This document shows positions 8,512-21,226 of a stretch of DNA of 64,000 nt, piece by piece. Made by a program: the position numbers and the translations under genes. Where the stretch lies: assembly GCA_024114885.1 (NCBI GenBank), contig CP099419.1, positions 4,278,001 to 4,342,000 on the forward strand, read 5' to 3'. The notes under the pieces were generated by a model. The model saw only the letters and a program-made list of their open reading frames with translations, searched no databases and had not been told where the DNA came from. Position 1 is the stretch's first letter. The number at the start of each line of letters is the position of its first letter. This DNA is from Septoria linicola (Eukaryota; Ascomycota; Dothideomycetes; Mycosphaerellales; Mycosphaerellaceae).

Positions 8512-11319
8512 CTAACCTAGAGTCACAGTAGTCACGGCATAAGGAGTGGCGAGCTGTTCACCAAGCATGACACTGTGTACATATGCCTCTCCTACCAGGC
8601 GACTGTGCCGCGACTCATGCTTCGTGCGAATGAGATAAGGTACCTGAGAACCTAGAGGGATGAAGATCATATCACCTGGTTCTGATAGAGGTGGCACGAG
8701 GCAAAGTCTTCCTGCAGTCGTCATGGCGAAACGTCTCCCGAAGCATGCCTCCACAAAAGAGCTGTTGTACGAGATGAGACGTGCACCATCAAGCGGCTCA
8801 AAAGTCAGGCTGTATCTCGCCAGGACCTGGTCGAATATGCTTCGAAAGCGTCCATCGTCGACATTAATCCAATCAAAGCTCGAGTACAAAGCATGCGCAA
8901 GCACCTTCCAACGTTGGTCCGTCACTAATTCTCGGTTCACGCGGCCTGCGATCAGAGTCTGCCACAAGTCATCATTGAAGCTTTCCTTCTCAAACGATAT
9001 GTCGCCCCGAGCTTCCCCAACCAGCTCAACAGCAGCTTTGAAGAAGATCTTCTTACAATAAGCGAATTTACTGGAATGTGCTTTTTCTCCTGGAAGCATT
9101 CCACCGAAATCGAGCACGCCTGCAGTACTGAGATGGGCAATACTGTCGTCGAGCAAGACCCCATCTACAAGCATTGCGCCGGCCTGCACGTCTTCACGCA
9201 CGAGACCAATAGTATTTCCAGCGGCACGAAAAGTATTCTCTGTCATGTATGCATCAACAAGTAGATTGCTCGGGCGGTACTCACTTCGGTCCATGGCCCA
9301 TGATGGTATCGGCCGTCGACAGGCGTTGTAGCCAATGCCACCTAACGTAAGCAGATGGAGTGGACAGACTTCTTGTGCGGTCAGGAGGAATCGAGAAGTC
9401 TCCACGAAAACCTGCTCAGGAGACTTTAGATAGTCTGGCCTCAGCAAGTCAATTTTGGCACAATCTGAGATTCCTATCAGACCGAAAACCAGATCTTGTG
9501 GGTCGGTCGCATGGAACTTGCTAGTCTGCAACAGAATGATATCCAAGGGCATCGACTCGCTTGCCTGCGACAGCTTATGCATCCAGAAACCGTGTAACGC
9601 GTATATGTTCAAAAACGTGCTCGAGTCCTGGAAGGTCTGTATGTTTTTACCAGATAACATGCTGAAAATGTCTCGGGTTTCCGAGTTCACCACACGCACA
9701 ACGAGAAGTTCGAAGAACATGATCCAAGGGATATAGTAGCCTCCATAGTAGAGCTGGACATTCTTGCCCGCCGTAATTTCTTGGACTATCCACATGCGCC
9801 TGAAGTACTCGCTCAGCAGGAGCTCTACAACAGCACGCTTCCGCCGAGAGTCATGCTTGCCAATCACAAGTTGCTGCAACCCTCGCGGATGGCCAGCCAG
9901 TGCCTGGGGAGCGACCATGAGCTGATTGAGTGTAGGCGCGGCAGCTCTCGCGTACCAGTCTAGTGAGGGGTACAAAACGACACGCGTGGCACGACTATAG
10001 ATGTCGCTCATGTGCTGGACCTGTTCTGTCTTCTCACCCAAGTCGTCTTGATTGATACAGATCGCGTCAATCCAGATTGTCTGTTCGCTCGAACTGCTGC
10101 GGCAAGCTCTCAACACCTTGAACGCTGTAGCAGTGACTGATAGGGGATACCCGTCAATGTAGATTATCTCAGTCAATGCAGCACCTCCCCAATGATAAGA
10201 CACTGCCGTGTATGGAATTGTTGTTTGCCTGGTAACATGAATCAGTCTCAAATGTATTGGACCACCAATTAGCCATGTCCTCGGCGTCAAACGCAGCAAT
10301 CGGATTTGTCCAGGTAGGAGAGGTCGATAGCGGTAGCGCGAAGTCCTTGCATCGAGCCGGCGAGCTTGCGCGATCTGAGTGAGCTTATGATCCAGATAAT
10401 GAGGGAACCGATAGCATAGCCACGCCACTGACACACTGTAAAGGTGCAGTGCACTAGATAAAGCAGTGGCCACTTGCACAGGTGGCCACAGCATTAATCG
10501 GCCAAAGTTGGAAGTCCATCTGGACTGGCTGGCGCGTAGTATCATTCCAACCCAGACGTACAAAGCCGGCAACAAGACCCAGGTCATTGTGCGAAGCAGG
10601 AAATTGCGGATACTCGTTATGGAGGCGACAGTGGCAAAGGCAATGCAATATGCCAACGCGCTGTCCCTTTGTAGCAACCATAGAATACTTGTCTCGTTCA
10701 ATGGGCCTTTATTGAGAACGTGCTGGGCTTTTGCCAGAATCGCTGGCAGGATGAATTGCATGAGAAGCCTGTGAATAGCAAAGAGATGTGTGCTGGGACT
10801 CGTTGCAAGATAGGCCAGTAGGCCTGCACCAGAGCAGATGGACCACATAATGGTAGGGGTGCCTGAAACGGAACACTGTCGACAGTAGAGCTGCGTAAAG
10901 TAGATATGGCCACAGACCAGAAAGATACAATTGAACCACGTGGGCAAGAATCGGTCCACTAGCGTAGAGTAAGTGAACACCCAAATTGCTGTAAGAGCAT
11001 TTCGTGCTCTCAGGTGCAACAGTCCTTGTGCCGTTTGTGTGAAATCCATTAGCAGAGAGGAACCGATACGCAACGCTGTCGACATCTGATCATGAAGAAA
11101 GGCGGTTCTCGCGTGCTCAGTCACAGATTGAGCAGGGTGTGCTCGCAGCTGCGCCTCAAGGACATCAGAGACGCCACAACCTTGGCGGGCGCCAATTATC
11201 GTGCTTGATCTGCCAGCTTGAGCTCGCCATGCATGTCCAAAGTCGACCTGCGGCCTGATCCTGAACCTGAATATGATTAGTGCACCTATCTCAGACTGCG
11301 ATGGACAATGGTAGCGCAT
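8512..11319 (-). CDS. HET-domain protein with N-terminal multi-pass membrane region
   Basis: Frame of 935 residues. Residues about 110-305 contain several hydrophobic segments that read as transmembrane helices. The HET domain begins at about residue 370 with TAVSYHWGG and continues through QTIWIDAICINQDD (about 413-426), the two hallmark motifs; the rest (to 935) resembles the long C-terminal half of fungal HET proteins (MWIVQEI, DLVFGLIG). HET proteins act in heterokaryon incompatibility and cell death. The start is uncertain: in the coding strand a CTAAT..TTCAG acceptor-like sequence (11,267-11,280) lies only about 40 bases after the ATG, so an upstream exon could be missing. The ATG is only about 25 bases from the RIP-mutated block, so the promoter lies inside repeat DNA or has been lost. 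Confidence 0.8.
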   Translation of the reverse strand: MRYHCPSQSEIGALIIFRFRIRPQVDFGHAWRAQAGRSSTIIGARQGCGVSDVLEAQLRAHPAQSVTEHARTAFLHDQMSTALRIGSSLLMDFTQTAQGLLHLRARNALTAIWVFTYSTLVDRFLPTWFNCIFLVCGHIYFTQLYCRQCSVSGTPTIMWSICSGAGLLAYLATSPSTHLFAIHRLLMQFILPAILAKAQHVLNKGPLNETSILWLLQRDSALAYCIAFATVASITSIRNFLLRTMTWVLLPALYVWVGMILRASQSRWTSNFGRLMLWPPVQVATALSSALHLYSVSVAWLCYRFPHYLDHKLTQIAQARRLDARTSRYRYRPLLPGQIRLLRLTPRTWLIGGPIHLRLIHVTRQTTIPYTAVSYHWGGAALTEIIYIDGYPLSVTATAFKVLRACRSSSSEQTIWIDAICINQDDLGEKTEQVQHMSDIYSRATRVVLYPSLDWYARAAAPTLNQLMVAPQALAGHPRGLQQLVIGKHDSRRKRAVVELLLSEYFRRMWIVQEITAGKNVQLYYGGYYIPWIMFFELLVVRVVNSETRDIFSMLSGKNIQTFQDSSTFLNIYALHGFWMHKLSQASESMPLDIILLQTSKFHATDPQDLVFGLIGISDCAKIDLLRPDYLKSPEQVFVETSRFLLTAQEVCPLHLLTLGGIGYNACRRPIPSWAMDRSEYRPSNLLVDAYMTENTFRAAGNTIGLVREDVQAGAMLVDGVLLDDSIAHLSTAGVLDFGGMLPGEKAHSSKFAYCKKIFFKAAVELVGEARGDISFEKESFNDDLWQTLIAGRVNRELVTDQRWKVLAHALYSSFDWINVDDGRFRSIFDQVLARYSLTFEPLDGARLISYNSSFVEACFGRRFAMTTAGRLCLVPPLSEPGDMIFIPLGSQVPYLIRTKHESRHSRLVGEAYVHSVMLGEQLATPYAVTTVTLG

Positions 11320-11344
11320 ACTTGACTACTGTTCTTGCTCGTCT

Positions 11345-12064
11345 AGAATTGTCCTAAGCTATTATAGCGATAGCCTACTTACGACTAATCTCGTATATCT
11401 AGCTACATCCTCGCACTTCTAAGTTAGTAGTAATCTATTAAGTTATAGTAGAAGTAGTTGAATTTAGTAGAGAGTCTATCTAAAGACTAAGGTAGGTAAC
11501 TAGTAACTCTCTAGTTACGTTATAATTATCTAAACTATTACTTCTATAATAAGCTACTTTTAAATAAAAGAAAGTTATATACCTTTATACGTAGTTAGTC
11601 GCTTAATTATTACTATCTAGCTCTACTAGTTAGGCCTCTAAGGTAGCTTACTAAACCTTAATCTTCTCTCTCTTAGCCTTTCGTTTAGCTACTACTACTT
11701 CTACTTAGCGTCTACTTATCTAGGCTATCGAATTCTTATATATCTATACCTTTATATATTAGTAGGTTAGTTAGTACTTCGTACTACTCTTAAATACTAC
11801 TCTCTTAACCTCTAGAATATTAGTTACCTAAGAGTAGATATTAGTCTATTACCTATCTTCTTTCTTTACCTCCTTATTAGTTAGCCTAATCTTAACCTTA
11901 TAATTTAGTACTATTAACTTTAGCTTATAATAGAATACTTAGCTAGCTTCGTCGTAGTAGTTAGTACTATAGGCCTTAATAGCCTTATACTAGACGTCGA
12001 CTATATCTCTCTTAATATTAGTCTCTACTATCGATACTATAGTATAGATTATATCTACTAGTAG
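11345..12064. repeat. unassigned RIP-mutated flank, left
   Basis: About 720 bases depleted of CpA and TpG lie between the HET gene and the first 280-bp LTR. The mutation pattern says this was repetitive DNA when RIP acted, but I found no LTR, coding remnant or second copy in the window. It may be the truncated end of another element. Confidence 0.5.
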
Positions 12065-12344
12065 TAGTAAGGTAAAGGCCTACCTATATACCGTACTTAG
12101 TAGTTTTAGTATAAAAGTAAGGTAGTAGCTCGTTTCTAAGATAGTAAGGTTTACTCTACTTAATTAATTTAATATCCTATAGTCCTAGTATAAGGCTCTT
12201 AGTCCTAGAGCTACTAGTTTAAGCTCGTTACTACTATTTAACCTACGTATTATAAGACTATTACTCTCTAAATAGGTCTTATTCTATAATAGCTACTCTT
12301 ATACCTATCTAGAAGGTTAGTATTAGGGTAGTTATTATCTATTA
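12065..12344 (+). repeat. LTR1 of large element
   Basis: This 280-bp sequence recurs at 31,598-31,877 and 41,089-41,368 with the same ends and length. Differences among the three are mostly transitions, for example accgtac, actatac and atcgtgc at the same place. It is the 5' LTR of copy 1. Confidence 0.85.
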
Positions 12345-13057
12345 ATAGAGCCGAAGGTAGGGCTATCTCTTCTCTCTTATACTAGGACTAGAAGCGTAAA
12401 GAATAGAAGATAGCCTTAAAGCGAGAACTAATATACTATAAATATTAGATAAGAGGCTTAAAGAAGCCTACGTAAGAGGCGACTTAAAGAGCTATAATAA
12501 CGTAGAAGCTTCTAGAATATAGATATCGCTCTAATCTAGAAAAGTTATAAACCTCTAGTACTTCTTAGTATAGATCTATTCGGTAATTATTATATAGATA
12601 GTAAGGCGACTTACTATATTAGAGATTTACTTAGGGTCTCTATACCTATAATAGTCTTCGATTAGACTCTAGTTTAGTATAAAAACGCTCTCGTTTAGAT
12701 AGCGTAGAGGCTATAGAATAGGCTAGACCCGTCTAGGTAATCTCGTATCCTCTAGTATATAGATTGCTTAGAATAAGCTCTAGTACGGCGTTAGACGCTA
12801 ATCGTTTAGCTAAGAACACTAATTATATCTAAGGCTCTAGACCTAGTATATAGTATAGGCTAACGTAATATTATACTACTATAGTTATATAGCGAATTAC
12901 TTAAATAAGTAAGATAGACGCGCCTTACTATAAATAGTCGAACTATACAATATAATATACTTTCGCTTATTAGGTATAATTAATATAGCTCTAGTATTAT
13001 AAAAAGTTTAACGATTTATCTTCTAATAGCTAATAAATTTAGACTCTTGTTTTTTTT

Positions 13058-13080
13058 AGTTATCGTTTTAAACGATAACT
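13058..13080. repeat. palindrome 1 (perfect 11-bp arms)
   Basis: Left arm AGTTATCGTTT, one-base spacer, right arm its exact reverse complement. It follows a run of T and lies before the gag remnant of copy 1. It is the best-preserved of seven related 23-bp sites in the two large-element copies. Confidence 0.7.
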
Positions 13081-13269
13081 ATATTTTATTTAAAAACTTA
13101 ATTAAAAAGAGTATAATATATTCTTAGAACCTATTCGAATAAGCTCTATAAGTAAATTAGTATCTACTAGCTAGCCTATAATACTAGATAGTAGCTTATC
13201 TAATTAACTTAATAAGTAAATTTAAAGATTACTAGTAAAGCTACTATCTACTTTTACTTTATTCTCTCT

Positions 13270-16190
13270 ACTAGATAACGATATGTCTATAGAAGCTAAG
13301 GACTAAGAAGATAATAACCTCGACTCTAACGTTAATACTTTTTAAGAACTAGACTTAGGAGATAGATTATCTATAGTATAGTTCTAGCTACTTATAGAGA
13401 CTATCTATATAACCTAGAGCTAGTAGGTAATTATCGCTTAGGTTCTACTACTACCTAGCTCGGACTAGAATCTCTTCTTTAATAGAGAGAACGTAACCGA
13501 GTATATTAAGCGTTTTAAAATACTATATAGGAACTACGCTATTCTACTTATTAATAATAATAAATAGCTTTATAAGAAGTTACTTACTTAGGTTACGATT
13601 ATCTAATATAGACGATACTAGCGCCTTAATAGTTTCTACGATCGAAACTATACTAAGTTTAAAGAGTCGATTATTAAAGAATATTAAAAGTACGATAATA
13701 TATATATACTTAGAAACCGCTACTATATAGAAAACCTTTATAAGGTCGACTATAGCGAGGATAATAATCTCTTAGAGTACTTAAGATAGTTTATACTCTA
13801 CTCTAATACTATACCTACTTCGTATATAGATAAGCGCTCTCGTACTCTTCTATTCGTATAAGGCCTACTATTCTACTTTAGTAAGAGGCTCTAGGCCTAT
13901 CTTAGGTTAGACTTTAATAATAATAACTTAGATTATAGTAAGCTCTTAAAGACAGCCTAGCGTTAGATTAATAGTAATAAGGACTTTAAAATAGAGATAT
14001 ATAACGAAGGTAGTAGAGACGTCTAATAGCTATATAAAGTAGTAAAGAAGTCTACTCTAAGGCTAAACTCTAAGTTTAATACTAGAGAAATAGTAGTCTA
14101 TAAAGGCTATAAACTAGTAAGCGTCGACGATATTACTACTAGTATATAAGACCTTATAATTACTACGATTCGTTAACTCGAAGAGAGAGGCTCGTAGCTA
14201 CTATACTCGCTAATAGGATAGTAGGCGAAGTCTTACGATTATAACTATCTATATATTCTAAGGCCTACTTATAGCTAGGAGATTTCGATTAATTTAGCTA
14301 TAATAGATAATAGGTTAATAATTAAGGCCTATATAGCGATCGCTCTAAAGATTTTAGGTTATTAGATATATAGGCTTAAAGGCTATATAGCTATAAACTA
14401 CGAGTACCTAAAGTAGTTTAAGACTAAGAGCTTAATATATAGAGATCTAAAGACTAGTATTATATACTATAGAACGCCTCGTCTAGGTATAGAAAAGATA
14501 CGATACTACTAGGATAAGGAGCTACTAAAGCTATAGGTATTAATAGAAGTATTAGAGTAGCGCTATAGAAGGATCTATCTTAAAGATATAAGCGGTTTAT
14601 TAACGCTAAGAGCGAGCTAGTAGAGGATAGTAAATAAGGTAGCTAGCTAAGATAGTCCTATTAATATTAGCTAAGTCGCTTCTATTACGTAGAAGGATTA
14701 AGACGACCTAATTAGCGCCTACGTAGCTAGAGATAGCGTAAAGATAAAACGGAACCTAAACCCTTCTTATCTAGTTAGAAGATAGCTAATAGAAGTATAG
14801 AAGCGAATTACGACTTAGGCTATAGCTATAAGAACCTACGCTTATCGTTACTCTTATATTAAAGAGGTTAAAGATAAAAACTAGCTAGCTTCTTACCTTA
14901 TAGATATAAGAGAGTTAGAGGATTCTTAAACTTAAGAATAAGATAACGATAAGGTTAAAGATAAATAGATATATAGCTACCTAAATAGTCTACTAGTTCT
15001 AGTCGTACCTATATATACTTAAAAGTAGAAGAAGGCTAAGGAGCCTCTAAAGACTAAGCGTATAGATAACTACCTTCGAGCTACGTACGCTAATAATAAC
15101 GCTAATATCTTCTAGATAGATAAAATACTCGAATCTAAGGTCTAGTTAAGCTTAGTAGAGATTATTCTCTATAGCGAGTAGGTATCGTATTCCTTATAAG
15201 GCTATATTCTAAACGATATAGATCTATATAAGAAACTTAATAAGCTTTATATAAAGAAGCGTATAAATAGAGATAGTAGAGCTAAGATTAGCGTATATTC
15301 CTTACTATCTAAAGCCTTTAGCGATATAGTAGAGAAGCTAACGAAAGCTGTTTTAGCGACTAATATTAAAGCCTTCTAGGCTACTACTATAGCGATTAAT
15401 ATAATAAAGCCTAGGCTCGCTTCTAAGCTTTACGAGTAGACTAATAATATCCTTCTATTATTTAATAATATCTATTAAATTATTCTAAGTATCTATATAC
15501 CTATAAAGTATAGACCTCGAGTAATAGCTTATAAGTTTTTAATCGACAAGGAGACTAAGTTAATAATTATACTAATCGAATATATTTAAAAGCTTTAAGT
15601 TAGTATAACCTTTCTTAGTAATATTACTATAAAAGGAGTTAGAGGTAAAGTTACTTTCGTTAGATACTACCTAGAGGTATTAATCGATATCTTTAGCGTA
15701 AAAGTTACTATACTATTTCTAGTCTTACTAGCGAACAGCCCGATCTTACTTAGCTAGCTATAAGTATAGTAGGTACGCCTAGCTTCTAAGAACTACGATA
15801 ATAGCTCTTAAGAGGGCTTAGTTAGTATTCTAGATAGCTATATTATTATATTTACTAGCTTCGATAGCTATAGTAATATACGTATTATAGAACAAGTACT
15901 AGGAAAAGCTAGAGTACTAAGAAACTAGCTCTAGTCGATAGTATAAGATTAGTTAGAGCTCTAGCGCGTACGTCGTATCTAGATTTAGTAGAAGTCGGTA
16001 TCTAAACTCTAACTTTTAGTAATTACTAGCTAAAGGATATAGGGTATACTATCGAGGACTCTAGATCTTATAATAGTAAAGAGTAGAGAGAGGAGTTATA
16101 AGCTTTTTAAGCTTCTATTACCCTTTCCGTATAAGGTTTAGTAGTTAGAGGTAAAAACTCTACTTAGAGAGGTTAGCTAGTAGAACGTTC
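13270..16190 (+). pseudogene. gag/protease remnant of large element, copy 1
   Basis: Read on the + strand this stretch is open apart from stops of the kind RIP makes from Gln, Trp and Arg codons. An early segment reads NRENVTEYIKRF followed by YRNY, of the Ty3/gypsy gag type. Near the end a segment reading as a retropepsin-like region precedes the palindrome at 16,194. No start codon remains. Copy 2 lacks this block, so it cannot be compared inside the window. Boundaries are approximate. Confidence 0.6.
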
Positions 16191-16193
16191 TAT

Positions 16194-16216
16194 AGTTACC
16201 TTTTTAAATAATAATT
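16194..16216. repeat. palindrome 2 (imperfect)
   Basis: Related to the site at 13,058 (begins AGTTACC, ends ATAATT). It lies between the gag/protease and reverse transcriptase remnants. The equivalent in copy 2 is at 32,359. Confidence 0.6.
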
Positions 16217-16499
16217 ACGTTATATCTCCTATACTATACTTTAAACTATACTAGTAGTACGAGTAGATAAGTAATTAGTACTAGTATTCGTTTATAGTTA
16301 CTAATAGTCTCGAACTTCTAGAGAATTAAGTCTTTAACTACCTTATATAGTAGTTATCGTATATAGAAGTAATTTACTTTAGAGATTATTTTATAGTAGA
16401 CCTAATTAGACAAAGTATCTCTCTACGATAGTAGCTCGAGCTATTAAGATAGGTTAATTATAGCTAGACTTAAATATAGTATAACTATCTCGTAGTAGT

Positions 16500-19400
16500 A
16501 GCTATCGAAGATAATATTACTAAATTTAGCTAAAATAGTCGACTTAAGAAGCTTTTACTAGCTACTAGCGAAGCTAAGCTAGCTTATACTAGTAAGCGAG
16601 ACTTATACTAGAGTATTAGATATAGTTTTAGCGATACTATACTAGTATCTTAATCGAGCTAGAGTTTAAATTACGAGAGCGAATACTTAATAATTACTCG
16701 TAAGAAGCTTAGAGAGGTAGAGCTAGCTATCTAAGAACTCGGACCCTATAACGAGGTTATTTCTAATAAAATAGACGACGAGCTTAGTAAGGAGACGTAG
16801 ATTATCTTAGCTACTATTAATATAGTAGTAGAGAAAGCTTGTAATAAAGAAGCTATAGGGTAGTAGAAGCTAGATAATTATATTAGCGCCTATACTCTTT
16901 ATAAGCGAGTTACTAATAAGATTAAACTAGTAAATACCGATATTACTATAACTAATAGATTAAACCCTAGTAGATTAAAGGACTAGCGACAGACTTATAT
17001 TAAGAAGGAAGTAGCTATACTATCTAGTACTAGACTCTATAATAGTAAGTACTTAACTAAGAGGTTCTCGATAATCGAGCCTAGATTATATCTTACGCCT
17101 AAATAGCTTATAAAGTTTAAACCTAGTATAGAACTACTACTAAAGGAGCTAGATTTACTATACTATATACTAAGGAATCGAGAAGCTGCCTTTATATAAG
17201 ACTTTACGTATTTAGGCTAAATTAATCCTAATATTACTCTATTATAAAAGATTTAGATAGTTCCTTATAAGCTATAATAGTATCTAGGCTTTAAGCTAAA
17301 CCTATCTCTACGATACGTTATAGAAGATATACTAAGATAACGAATCTAAGCTAGAACTCTCGAGCTATACTATAGTACCTATCGAAACCTATACTTCTTT
17401 ATTAGTAAGAAGATAGAGGCTAGTAAGCTAAGGAAGTATTAGTTAATTAACGTAGCTTAGAAGTTTAATTAAGTTACTATAAGAGATTTAAACTTACTAC
17501 TCGACGCTAAGGGTTTCTCTAAAGACTTTACTAGTTACGCGCTAGCCTCGTTAGTAGATATCTTCTCTAGATATAACTAAATTCTACTCGATAAATTATA
17601 TAGAGACCTTATAGGCTTTAATTTACTACTAGGCTTATTATAGTAGATAACGTTACTATAAGGAGCTACGAATTCTATTACCTAGTTCGTTCGTATTATT
17701 AATTAAGTCCTTATAGAGTATATCTCGTATAAAGTATAGCTATTCCTTAATAATATTAGTATTAAAGAGCCTAAGACGAAATATAATAGTAAAGAGGTTA
17801 AACCTAGCCTCTACTATTACGTTATTAAATATATTATAGCTATAGACGACGTTCTCTATAATATAGAGCGAGCTAATATAACTATAGCTTTTAATAAGCT
17901 ATAGCTCTATTACGAATAGTTAGTAATCGTTAGCTACCTTACTAGTATTAATAGTCGCTATCTAGACTTCGTAAGAGTAGTAAAGATTAAGAAATAGCTA
18001 AACCTAGAAAATTAGAAGAATATTTAGACCTTCCTTAGCGTAGTTACGTACTACTACGTCTAGGTTAAAGGTTTTACGATTATCCTTACTCTACTATTTA
18101 AACTCTTATAGAAGGATACTAAGTTTTAATAGACTACTAAATACTAACTAGCTAAAGATATCGTCTTAAAAGTACTAGTTTTAGCTCTAGCTCTAGTTAC
18201 TCTTAACTATAGAGAAGGAGTAGGACTTATTATCGTAGATATAGATTCGAGTAGTAAAGGTTAGAGATATACGCTTTCCTAATATAATTAAGACGAGCTA
18301 CTTTTTTACTATCTAGTTCGATATAAGTCTAGCCTATTTAACCTAGTAGAAGTTAAATATAATACTAGAAAACGCGAATACCTTAGTATACTAAAGGTAT
18401 TAAAGAAGCTAAAACTATAGCTATTTAGAGTATACTTCTAACTAGAGATTAATATAAATACTCTCGTTTACTAGCTTAATAAAGCTACCTCTAATTTACT
18501 AAATATAGTAATAACGCGCTAGCTAGTATAGATCTACCTCTTCGACTTTAACGTTATATATATTCCTAGTAAGAAGTATATAGCTCTAGATTTACTATTA
18601 AGAAAGCCTATTACGCCTAAAGATATAAAGGCTATAGAATAGGAAGAAGACGTAGATCTAATAATTAATAAGTAATTCTTTAATACCTTTTACGTTAACG
18701 TTTTCTCTATATAGGTAATTTAGAGTAAGCTATCTACGATTAATAGAATCTACTCTTAAGAGTTAATAAATATCGCTTTTATACTTATATAAATATAAAG
18801 ACCTAAGAGAGTTTCTAATAACGAGTATAAGTAGTTAAGGAAGAAGTATTAGCTATTTTATATTAAGAATAACTAGCTCTAGCGCTAAGAGCGAGTAGCT
18901 AGACTCTTATAGCGAGTTATCGATAAACCTAAAACATACGCTTATATTATTAGAGTATACTATTATAAGAACGGTTACTATAGCGCTAAATAGATATATA
19001 ATCTTATCTAGAAACGATAGTAGTAGAATAGGGTTTAGGCTTAAATCTCGCTTACTATTCGATAATATACTATTTATAATCTTTAGTATAGGAGATAGGT
19101 ATCTAGAGAACTATAGATCCTACTCTAAGTTATAGTTAGCTAGTAGTAGTATATCGATAGCTTATATATCTTAAAGAACTATTCGTTAATAGTTATATAT
19201 AAATCTCTATTACGCTAGCTAGAAGTATATATATTCTAGTATCTAGCGAAGAGTATCTTCTTAGTATAGATAGTAAGGTTTATATAGGAAGAGATCTTTT
19301 ACTAATAGGGTACTACTATAGAAGTTATTCTTAATAACTATAAGACTAACCTTAGCGAAATAGAAAAGCTACTACTATCGTATAGTATTAAATATATTAA

Positions 19401-20350
19401 TATTTCGCTATACTACTCTTAGTCTAATACTATTATTAAAGTCGGCTATAAGACGATACTAGATACTTACTTAAAGCTATCTAATAGTAGCCTTTATTCG
19501 ATTAGGGACTATATTCTAGTAGTATTATAGGTAGAAAGAACGATAATAGTCTCTACTACTAGCCTAACGCTATTAGAAGTAATAATTAAGTATAATATAG
19601 TACTACTAATCGAGCTAGAATACTATACCTTCTAGATTATAGATTAGAGTAAGGTTAAGACTAGAGTAGAGCTTCTTACGATTCGAGCTTAAGCTCTAGA
19701 AGCTATAGAAACGATTATAGAAGAAGGACGACTATATTAATAGTATCTCTAAGAATAGAATAAAGTATACTTCGATAAATATCGCTATATAGATCTTACT
19801 ATACTAGAGAAAGAAGATCTCGTATTAGTATACTACTCTAAGTTAAAAACTAGCTTCTCTTATAAGCTTACGTTTAGGTAGAAAGGCCTTTTTAGAGTAT
19901 CTAAAGTATTATAAAAAAGTATATTATATAAGCTTAAGGAACTAGATAGCTCTAAACGAGAGTATATCTATAAGAGGATAGACTTTAAGAAATATATCTT
20001 TTTATAAAAAACCTAAAGCTAGTTCTAGATTAGATAGAACTAGAAGAAGAACTATTATTAATAGAGAAGGTTATAGAACTAGGACTTCTACCTAGGTATA
20101 AGTATCTATAGATCTTTATTAGTAAGCTATTAATAATAACTTAATAAGAAAGAGAGAGTTATATACGCTAGCTACTAACGAAGCTTAAAGAAGAAATAGA
20201 AGACTTAGTAAGCTAAAGGCTAAAACTAGCTTAGTAAAACTAAAGAAGTAGAAATTCGACGAGTAATACTTAATTAGAGATATAAGCTAAGGTCTAGCTA
20301 CTAAAAGCCTAGCTACTACTATAAAAAGAGCTAATCTTTTTAAGTCTATA
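16500..20350 (+). pseudogene. pol remnant (RT, RNase H, integrase) of large element, copy 1
   Basis: The + strand reads as Ty3/gypsy-type pol. At about 17,480-17,760 the reverse transcriptase core is visible (VTIRDLNLLLDAKGFS; GATNSIT; then FLNNI at about 17,742-17,756, where the family has an Asp pair). RNase H and connection-like sequence follows (NTRKREYLSILKVLKKLKL at about 18,362). Integrase-like sequence lies at about 19,100-19,650. Stops are of RIP type. The catalytic Asp codons read as Asn, as expected when GAT follows T. The element is dead. Confidence 0.75.
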
Positions 20351-21203
20351 CTATCCTAAGCGTTTCTTTTATTCCTAGAGCTACTATTAAGCTCTAATCT
20401 AACTTTCCTAAGCGTTTCTTTTAGTTCTAAAGCTATTATTAAGCTCTAATTAGAGCTTTCTAAGCTTATAATTTACTAGACTAGTAGAAATCTAGCTAAT
20501 CCTAACTATCTCGACGCTATTTTCTATAGCTAAGATAAGTATCTATATAGCTAGTTACTTCTCTAAGCCTAACTTTTAAGTATAGATTTTATATCTACTA
20601 GCTAATCTACTATCCTACTTATTTTTTTCTAAGTCTTAAGCCTACTATTACTATAAAAGTTAGCTATCTCGAGCTACTTTCTATTACTAGGTCTTAAAAT
20701 CTAAGCTAGACCTATATCTTTAAAGCTCTTTTCTACTAGCGAATTTTAAGATTAGTACTATAATCTACCTTTCTAGAGCCTTTTTCTATTACTAATTAGT
20801 AGAGTAAGATAAGGATTTTCTATCTCGAAGGCCTTTCTACTACTAATTTTCGTCTAACTAAAGGAATTACTAAACATATTAATTTCTAGTAGAGAATTCT
20901 TAAAGTTTAAGGTTTTTAGCTTATATAAGAGTAGAGAAGCTTAAATCTTTAGTAATAGTAGCTCTAATCGCTCCTTTCTAGCTATTAATTATAGCGCTAG
21001 TAGTCTCTTATAATACGAGAAGCGCGATCTAGTAAGCTAACTAGGTATACGAAAAATAAGGCTCTTTTAAGTTAGTAAGAGTAACGACGATAGTATCTAA
21101 GTCTTAGTCCTTATTAGTAATAGTAAAGCGTATACTATAGTAGTTAGTAGTAGCGTTAGTAGTATACGACGACTATAGAAGCGTTAAGGTAAAGTAAACT
21201 TTT

Positions 21204-21226
21204 AGTTATCTTTTTAAATAATAACT
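21204..21226. repeat. palindrome 3 (imperfect)
   Basis: Begins AGTTATC and ends ATAACT around a T/A-rich centre; the copy-2 equivalent (37,369) keeps AAACGATAACT as right arm. It lies between the pol remnant and the extra long frame. Confidence 0.6.

Noticed and set aside
12060..12064. AGTAG before LTR1 as target duplication of the tandem array
   Set aside because: The bases after LTR3 (ATAGA) do not match, and the difference is not one RIP would make.
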